Positions 56,579-64,000 of a stretch of DNA of 64,000 nt are shown one piece after another. A model generated the notes under the pieces. The model searched no databases. It had not been told where the DNA came from and worked only from the letters and a program-made list of their open reading frames with translations. Every line of letters begins with the position of its first letter. The first letter of the stretch is position 1. Position numbers and translations under genes: made by a program. The DNA comes from Hyparrhenia diplandra. Lineage: Eukaryota; Streptophyta; Magnoliopsida; Poales; Poaceae. The stretch lies in contig JADLZK010001205.1 in the NCBI GenBank assembly GCA_015847255.1, positions 1 to 64,000 of the forward strand, given 5' to 3'.

Positions 56579-59500
56579 ATGGTTCCAACACCTAGTTCCC
56601 GTTCCATTTTGCTTCTGCACTTTCTCCTCCTACAGACACCAGTTTTCCATTCGCTCCTCACCTCTGGTGCTGCCGCATACAGCAACCAGACCACCACCAT
56701 CCCAGGCTCAGCTCCATGCCTCCCACACCAAGCCGCAATACTCCTCATGTTCAGGCGGGACTTCGCATTCCGCAGCAACTTCTTCACTTCGTGGCAATCT
56801 GGCACAGATTGCTGCAACTGGCACGGCGTTGGATGTGACACCGGAGATGGTCGTGTCACCTCTATCGACTTAGCCGGTATGGACAACTTGCTGCCCCACG
56901 GCCTCAGCCAATCCCTTTTCCAGCTTACTGCTCTGAAACACCTCAATCTTAGCAGCAACGATTTCGACGGGAAGCCACTTCCGACCACTGGGTTCGAGCG
57001 GCTTACTCAGCTCACCCATCTCAACCTCTCAGACACTAATATTGCAGGCCAGATTCCGGCGTCCATTGGCCAGCTTAAAAATCTGGTCTCCCTCGACCTG
57101 TCCACTTCTGTCAGCATTGAAATCTATGAGTATGACAATGATAGGTATATGCTTGGAACAGGTGCCATCTTCATGCCAGAGCTGCGAAAACCAAACCTTG
57201 CGAGCTTGCTTGCAAACCTCAGCAACCTGAGGGACCTCCGGCTAGGCTACGTGGACTTGTCCAACATGGGAACAAAGTGGTGTGATGCTCTCGTAGAGCA
57301 TGCACCTAAACTTGAGGTCCTCAGCTTACCCTTTTGCTCGCTTTCGGGTTCCATCTATACATCGCTTTCTCGTCTTCGGTCTCTCTCTGTGATCGACTTG
57401 CAGTACAACAACTTGAATGGCTCGGTTCCAGAGTTCCTTGCTGATCTGCCTTCCTTGAATTTTCTCCGGCTTTCCTCCAATGATTTCGAGGGATGGTTTC
57501 CCCCAAGAATCCTGCAGCACAAAAGGCTAGACACCCTTGAAGTGAGAAATAACACAAGGCTCTGTGGTAATTTCTCAGTTATTTTTCCAAAAGAAAGTAG
57601 TTTGAGAAACCTGGTTGTCAGGATGACTAACTTCTCAGGCGTCATACCAAGTTCCATCAGCAACCTCAAATCTTTGGAATCACTAGATCTTGCTGCCACT
57701 GGCTTCAGTGGGGAGCTGCCTTCTTCGATTAGCGAACTTGAGGCTCTTAATGCATTAGCTATTTCAGGGTTTGGACTCGCTGGTTCGATACCTTCTTGGA
57801 TAACGAACCTCAGTTTTATCACAGTGCTCGAGTTCTCGAACTGTGGATTATCTGGGCCCATCCCTCCTTATCTATTATGCAGTCTCAACTACTTAGAAAC
57901 CTTGGTACTGAATAATTGCAACTTCTCAGGGGCCATACCGATACCGTCGTCATGCATCCCTAACAACTCTTCTCAGCTGAGCACCATCGTGTTTCGCTCA
58001 AACAGCTTTGCAGGCCAAGTGGAACTAGGCCCATTCTGGAATCTAACCTACCTAGAATACCTGGATCTTTCCAATAATAGGTTGGTTGTTGTTGATGGGA
58101 ATGGAAATGTTTCACCTAACTCCTTACCCCAGATACGCCATTTACTTCTTGCATCATGCAACCTTTCTGCATTTCCTATCGCACTGAGATACCTATATGT
58201 GATTCAGATACTAGACCTTTCTGATAACCAAATCTCCGGGGGTATACCCAAGTGGGTATGGGAGCCTTGGAGACAACTTGAGGTATTGAACCTTTCACGC
58301 AACCTGCTTACTCATGCAGAACTGTTCCACACTGTCCTTCCCTTCAATTGGTTATACAGTTTAGATCTCAGTTTCAACTTGTTCAAAGGGGCCATACTAG
58401 TACCTACAAGCTACAGCCTCATCCTTGACTACTCAAATAACAACTTCTCCTCAATCGAACCAAGTTCGGTTGCCTATCTTTGTTACGCCTATGTTCTGAA
58501 GGTCTCCAGAAACAACCTTTCAGGAGTTATCTCGCCATCTCTATGTTGTGCAGCAAAGAGCTTGCAGATCCTTGATCTCTCGTACAATAACTTAAGTGGA
58601 TCAATTCCTTCCTGCCTAATAGAAGAAGCCGATGCGCTAAGGATACTGAGCTTAAAAGCAAATATGTTCCATGGTGGGTTTCCAGTACAACACAACACTA
58701 GTAAGAGATGTGATCTTGAGTTTGTAGATATCAGTGACAACAGCATCAGTGGTCAACTTCCCAGATCTCTTTCGGCTTGCAAGAACCTAGAAATGCTTGA
58801 TGTCGGAAACAATCACATGTTCGACTACTTCCCTGTTGGCTCAGCATACTTCCCAGGCTACAGGTACTTGTCCTCAAGTCTAACAACTTCTTTGGTCATG
58901 TTGGAGGACAGACAAGCAACTGTGGATTCAGTGGGCTACGAATTTTTGATCTGGCATCAAATAATTTCTCGGGTCCACTGCAGGACCAATGGTTAACGAC
59001 CTTCAGGTCTATGATCGTCAAACCTGACAGCGAACCATTAGTTGCAATGGGAGATCAAAACCTGGCATATCAATTTACGGTTACGGTAACACTCAAAGGG
59101 GTTGTTGGCATCACAATTTCTAAGATCTCCAACGCACTTGTCCTCATGGATTTTTCAAGCAATGCACTCGAAGGCAGCATTCCAGAAGCTATCGGGAATC
59201 TTGTTCGTTTACGGGGTCTTAACATGTCCCGCAACACATTTACAGGGTCATCCCATCACAGTTTGGTAGTCTGGATCAACTGGAAGCATTGGACCTTTCT
59301 TGAATCAGCTCACCGGGAGGATCCCACAAGAGCTTGAGTCCCTGGACTTCTTGCAAATCTTAAACCTATCCTACAACGAGTTGGTGGGGAAGATACCAGA
59401 CTCGCCTCACTTCTTAACATTTCCAAGTGACTCCTTTCTTGGAAACCCAGGTCTATGTGGGTCCCAGCTGTTCACACCATGCGTCAACAAAACCGTTGGG

Positions 59501-59623
59501 CCATCTTCAAAGGGATCACGCACAGATATAGATATTTTCTTGTTTCTTTTTATCGGAGTAGGATTTGGCATTGGGCTAGCAATTGTAATTGTGCTGAGAT
59601 GGGGATTCCACATATGGCAATGA
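56579..59623 (+). pseudogene. LRR receptor-like protein (Cf/Ve-type RLP), frameshifted
   Basis: An intact frame runs from ATG 56579 to 58996 (805 codons). It has an N-terminal hydrophobic signal peptide, a LRRNT cap with CCNWHGVGC, then a long array of extracellular LRRs of the L-x-x-L-x-L-S-x-N-x-L/F-x-G-x-I-P type. The frame then breaks near 58830 (apparent one-base loss after FDYFP) and continues as LRR in the next frame. It breaks twice more near 59245 and 59293, and ends in 59300-59623 with the usual C-terminal LRR, a PxFLGNPGLCG-like cap (SDSFLGNPGLCGSQL), and one membrane segment with a short tail (about 59530-59623). There is no kinase. Members of this family sit in the plasma membrane and signal in immunity or development through partner kinases. 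It is either a young pseudogene or an intact gene with assembly indels. The total length of about 1010 residues is normal. Confidence 0.85.
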
Positions 59624-60360
59624 CCCGGCAGCACAACTATACAACCGTTAAGGGTTATGTTATTTGTTTGTGCTTTCCTTCCGGCAAATATACATATACA
59701 TTTGTATCGTTCTGTGCCCATGAGTTGCTCATGACGTGCTGATTATAAAACAATGTTATCCCAATTTGTTTATATAACTCTGCATGGGTCTCCAAACTTC
59801 CTGAAAAACGGTATTCATTTTTTTTTTGAAGGAAAAAAAATGGTACTCATTGTTTTAGCGGTATAGAAGTTCACGGTTATTGTCTTCTCTCCTTTAATTT
59901 CGTTGCAAATATTTCACCATATACACCGAAGTTCCATTGGATAAAAAGAAGACTGCAACTATTTTTAGCTCTGCTTTTATAGAAAGCAAAAGTAAAACCA
60001 AGGCCCCACTACAGAAGCTAAATTTCAACACTATCAGTTATATATATATATATATATATATATTTAAAGAGTAAATTGGTTGTGGAGAAACCCGGCCTCA
60101 CGCTATCCACGTCGTCCAAAATGCTGCGGCCCGTCGGATCCGGCCATCGGGACGGCTCGAAGCTGTTTTGCGTTTTTTCGAAAAGTCCTTCCCTTTACCC
60201 GAAATCACGCCATACTCCACCCAGTCCCTCAGAAGCAGTAACTCAGGCCAAGTTTTTACCGTTCAGGTCCCCGAATTATGAAAATCCTTCGGCCGAAGAG
60301 GACATTCGTGGCGGTTTTACAGTTACCCGCCCGCCTCGAGATTTTCGAAAAACCCCCGCC
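59624..60360. other. RLP 3' region and intergenic DNA
   Basis: AT-rich after the RLP stop, with a (TA)n tract at 60039-60063 and a GC-richer segment from 60080. No gene is supported. Confidence 0.4.
60039..60063 (+). repeat. (TA)n microsatellite
   Basis: About twelve TA units. Confidence 0.95.
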
Positions 60361-61080
60361 TTAGCCTACCAATATATACTGCGCTTCTCTCTTCTCGGAA
60401 AAAAAAAAAACCTCGCTCCCACGCCGGGTGGCGCCTCTCTCCTCTCGCGCTCTCCCTCCGACGCGGCCGGGCGCGGCCGGCCGGGCGCTGAAATCGTGGC
60501 GGCGCCCCCCCCCCGGGGTCCTCTTCCTCCTCCTCCTCCTCCTCGGCCCTCCCTCTCCCCGCCTCTCACCTCGTCGGCCTCCATGCACGGATTTCACCGC
60601 CGCGGTTTCAACCCTAACCCTAGCTCTCTCGTCATAGGCGGGGGGCTCTCTCCCTCCCGACGCGGACCGGGCGACGCGGCGACGCGGCCTCGGCGGTGGC
60701 CCGCCCCCGCTGGGCGGCGGCGCCACCCTCCTCCTTCTCCTCCTCGCCCCTTCCGTCCCGCACCGGGCGAGGGCGGCGTCGGCGGACAGCACCTGGCCAT
60801 GGCCTAAATTCTCGGATCCGGGCGTTCCCCACTTGGATCCGGCCTGGTGCGCCGCTTCTACATCTTGGGTGCGCACGACCCGGCTTCCACGGCGCGCCCG
60901 GCTAGCGCACGACCCGGCGGCGGCCGGCGACGCTGAGCATGCCGGCTCCTCGGCGGCGGCGACGGAGGCCGCAACCCTACAGCCTTATCTCCTCCCCACG
61001 CCCGTTCCTCTCTCTCTCCCAAGCCCGTTGCTCCTCCTTCTAGCTGCCTTTCGTGTCAACATCTCCATCGCGTGAACACA
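60361..61080 (+). promoter_or_regulatory. Promoter-like segment with GC-rich leader, no clear gene
   Basis: CCAATATATACTG (60369-60381) offers a TATA box, followed by a pyrimidine-rich stretch and a very GC-rich leader (60420-60990), typical of the 5' end of grass genes. The frame from 60584 (MHGFHRRGFNPNPSS) is low-complexity (P, R, G) and matches no known domain. No later exons are recognised up to the window end. It may be the 5' part of an unannotated gene, a non-coding transcript or a captured promoter. Confidence 0.35.
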
Positions 61081-64000
61081 TTTATGGTCGTAATGTTCTT
61101 GATTGCGTTCTCGCTGACCTTAATTTATTAACAGTTTTTCTGCTGCTGTATTTTCCTTCGTTTGATTTCTATGTTGATCTCTTTTATTTGTTTTTGGCGG
61201 GACCTACTGGCCGGTGACAATATGTGCCTTGATTTGGCTTATACTCTAGCACACCATGTGTTTGTGATATTGCCTAGGCAAAGGTTAGACAGCTCCTAAT
61301 TCATTTTGGCATCTTGTCCATCCAGTTTAATCCCTTTAATATTATGTTGCACTTTTTTACATTTGCGGATCCTCGCCGAGGTATGCAACATTCAATTTAA
61401 ATTTTTAGGTTCTTCCCGCTGCAGGTCGTCACTAAGGTCAAACCCGGAGAAAAGGTTGACTTAGTACTTTCTAAATGATCGTCATTCCATGATTTATGGA
61501 GTAATCGGCTTGATTTGCCTTTTATTTTTGTAAAGGTCTGTTTGCTAAGTCGTAAAAAGAAATTACTAAGCGTAAGCTTATGCCTTGGAATGCGGATGCT
61601 ATATCCGTATATGCACTGCCGTTAGGCTCTTTCTTTCTTTGGTTCTCTGTGGCTGCACTACCATGTTGCAAATCAATCTGTCGGGTATATATCGATGTCC
61701 TTCATCTCAACTACTTCATCCATGATCGAAGGCTCTCTTTAGGCTACCATAAAGTTCTCGAGTAATTGATTTGTTAAAAAGGGATGGAAAAGCATTAGCT
61801 TTGATAGCAGTCCAATGAATCCCTCATATATTGTCATGCTCCATATTTTTTAAAGTTGTCCCACACAAAGTTTTAGGCTCTTGGTTTGCCATTTTCAGTT
61901 TTTGTGTAGGACTGAAGCCGGGATTTAGTATGAGAGGCACTGAAATAGACAGATAGCATTGCTCAAGGTACCTTTGCCTTGACCTTCGCTACCGTGCCGA
62001 CTACACGAAGAATTGTGCATCTAAAGAAAGTAGCTGATCCGGTCGGGTATATTAGTGACCATGTGTTTGTGACGTTGCTTAGGCAAAAGATAGACAAATA
62101 TCTATTCACTTTAGCACCCTATCTGTTAAATTTGATTTCTTTAATCATCGTCGGTTGATTTGCGAGAAGGTCATGATTGCATACCACAACAAAAGAAAGA
62201 TCTTTTTGGGTTGAAAGAATGCAATCAGAAGCACATGGTTGTAAATTATCTTTGACGAGGATTCTCGTTATCACCAGATTTAATGTATCTCGCCTCATAG
62301 TTCGTAAATTTGATATAATGCTCATGTTGAAAGAAGGATTGGGGTAGCATAGAGGTTGATAGAAATTTCATTTTTCATGTAGGCTTCTCGATGTCTTTTG
62401 ACATTTATTAGTAGCTTCCGTGGGTCCCCTGTAAATTTGTTCCTTTTAATCGAATCGATCTTTTTATTGGTTAGCGAAAAAAAATGATCCTTTTATTCAT
62501 GTTTGTCTTCTTTGACCAAATTTGGTTGTCAAGATTCATCTTAGCTTCTTTGTGAGATATAGTGGATCCATTGATATTGCCTATGGTGAACCCTTGATAG
62601 TGGATCCATTGTAAATACGGTCAAATTTATTCATTTTTCCGACGGTCCTTTTTGGTCTAAGAGCAATGGCCGGGGCCGGGGCTGTTATTCTAGGTGTGAC
62701 AACATTAAGTCCATTGTCCGATAAAAAAGTTTTTTTGTTTCAAGTAGGGGAACTTCCATTGTTAATCATGGTGTATGCACTGGCTTTAATTATTTGTAAA
62801 CACATTGCGGGTTTGAGTTCCCGGGATCTTTCAAGAAATGAGAGGGGTTGGACTAACTTTAGACATTGGGTTTTGGTCTACCTTTTTGTGACTGATTGTT
62901 CGGTATTTTTACATTCCTATGCCCTCAGATTGGAGATTTTATGGAAACATAAGAACAGAATCCTATGGAGCTTGTCATTTGAACATGATTGGTCCAATAT
63001 TTCACAAATGCAATGCCCCTCCCGGAGGTAACGGTCCTTCCATTTATTTGTGATGTTTCATAAATAAAGTTCTCCCTATTGCAATAAATATTTCTCCACT
63101 TTAAAATGATGATAGGCTTGAGATCATGTATTTGTTTGCTTTATGGAAACGTAAGAAGAGAAGCCTATGGAACTTTTCGTTTGAACATGCTCATGGCACT
63201 CGGTTGGTCAGTATTTCACAAATGTAGTGCCCCTATGTGTAATTTATTTGGTGTCCATGTTAAAACAAATTTCACTTACCATGTGTACCTTGGACCTCCG
63301 AATACAATATTAGAACACACACCCTTATGTATCATTTGTAAATCTTTTTTGCTTGATTTGAGATAATCGGTACCAAATTTTTCGACTTACCATTCTTTCG
63401 GTTTCCGACCTCGGGGTTAGGTGCTATCATGAGCCGCTATTATGTTGTCCGTCTTACACGGTTGACTATTTGTTGATGGATATGGTTTCTAGATTGGTTA
63501 GAGCTTTGTCGTCCGATGATTTAAATGCGACGGCTCCCAAAGACGCAAGCTTTGAGTCCATTTGTGAAAGTCTCATCTGTTGTATGCTACGCCCGAATGA
63601 CCTTTCAAATTTAGCACTCTTCTATGTAATATATATAACATCTCGCGTAACTCGTACCCGGCTTAGGAATCGGCCTAACTAAGCTATGTTAACAACCATC
63701 GATTTCAAACTCGTTATTTCCTATGTCTTTGCGTATGATTTTTAAACTCATTGTATTGTTTCCTATTTCGTCTTCTTGTGTCGCTACTATCTAAGATTAT
63801 TATTTCTTTGGATAGAGCTGCGGCCATGACATGACGTACATGGGCGCGCACAAATCACTAGTAACTCCATATAGCTCCTAGAATCCACGCACGGAGAGCG
63901 ATCCGGCTACTGTACCGCTACTGTTTGCGAATCGTGCGTCGCCACGTGTCCCGTACTTGTGCCTGCCTGCGTTCGCCGTCTCCCGGTTCATTCATCAAGG
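61081..64000. other. Repeat-derived DNA with internal direct repeats, no supported gene
   Basis: Two pairs of diverged direct repeats are visible. The segment 61255-61340 resembles 62059-62150 (ATGTGTTTGTGA-TTGC-TAGGCAAA). The segment 62939-63020 resembles 63141-63235 (TTATGGAAAC-TAAGAA, then TTGAACATG, then TATTTCACAAATG). Plus-strand frames at 61580-61765, 62666-63031 and 63106-63366 cross these repeats and show no known domain. The last 150 bp are GC-richer and include a CCACGTGT (63941-63948), possibly the start of a promoter that continues outside the window. Confidence 0.4.

Noticed and set aside
60076..60807. Plus-strand frame of 243 codons as a gene
   Set aside because: Its start lies upstream of the best TATA box and its second half is low-complexity P/R-rich sequence without any known domain.

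Overview
The window is plant nuclear DNA, most probably from a grass (Poaceae). The grounds are a GC-rich R2R3-MYB with the conserved plant intron positions, a DUF3511-type small protein, an LRR receptor-like protein, Stowaway and Tourist/hAT-like MITEs, a Tat-type Gypsy element with an antisense ORF, a TRIM element and a plant L1-type LINE. The species cannot be named from sequence alone. No prokaryotic genes or CRISPR arrays were seen.

Layout. 1-4 kb: intergenic DNA with a MITE, a decayed CACTA-like subterminal repeat region, an (AATA)n tract and a short tandem duplication. 4.0-25.55 kb: one composite retrotransposon insertion bounded by a 5-bp target duplication (ATCAT). It has three copies of the same Gypsy LTR (4009-5499, 17416-18863, and a partial one at 24967-25550). 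Decayed gag-pol lies on the minus strand, an antisense reading frame on the plus strand, and a second truncated Athila-like Gypsy element (about 19388-24966) sits between LTR2 and LTR3. 25.6-28.9 kb: intergenic, with a Stowaway MITE. 28.96-32.9 kb: an intact-looking three-exon R2R3-MYB gene of subgroup 7 (flavonol/phlobaphene type). 35.08-35.87 kb: a minus-strand gene for a charged protein of unknown function. 36-38.6 kb: a MITE and a Harbinger-like element. 38.94-39.17 kb: a small DUF3511-like gene. 39.9-41.2 kb: a foldback transposon beside a first-exon fragment of a membrane RING-type protein gene. 41.7-45.3 kb: a 28-bp retro-insertion, a three-LTR TRIM array, a 174-bp LINE remnant, a Helitron 3' terminus and a second Stowaway. 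45.4-55.6 kb: a truncated chromovirus-like Gypsy element whose LTR is split by a nearly full-length 7.5-kb LINE. 56.5-59.6 kb: an LRR receptor-like protein gene with a good promoter but at least three frameshifts. 59.6-64 kb: a promoter-like segment and decayed repeated DNA without a recognisable gene.

The functional host genes are few: the MYB regulator, the unknown 35-kb gene and the DUF3511 gene, with the RLP doubtful. They share no operon-like logic. Most of the window is layered transposon history. The main points of interest are two independent three-LTR structures (one Gypsy, one TRIM), each with an intact outer target duplication, and an exact match to the plant snRNA upstream sequence element (USE) in every TRIM LTR, placed about 34 bp upstream of a TATA-like motif. 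Frequent one- or two-base gaps in GC-rich stretches of the Gypsy copies and in the RLP mean that assembly errors should be excluded before calling pseudogenes.
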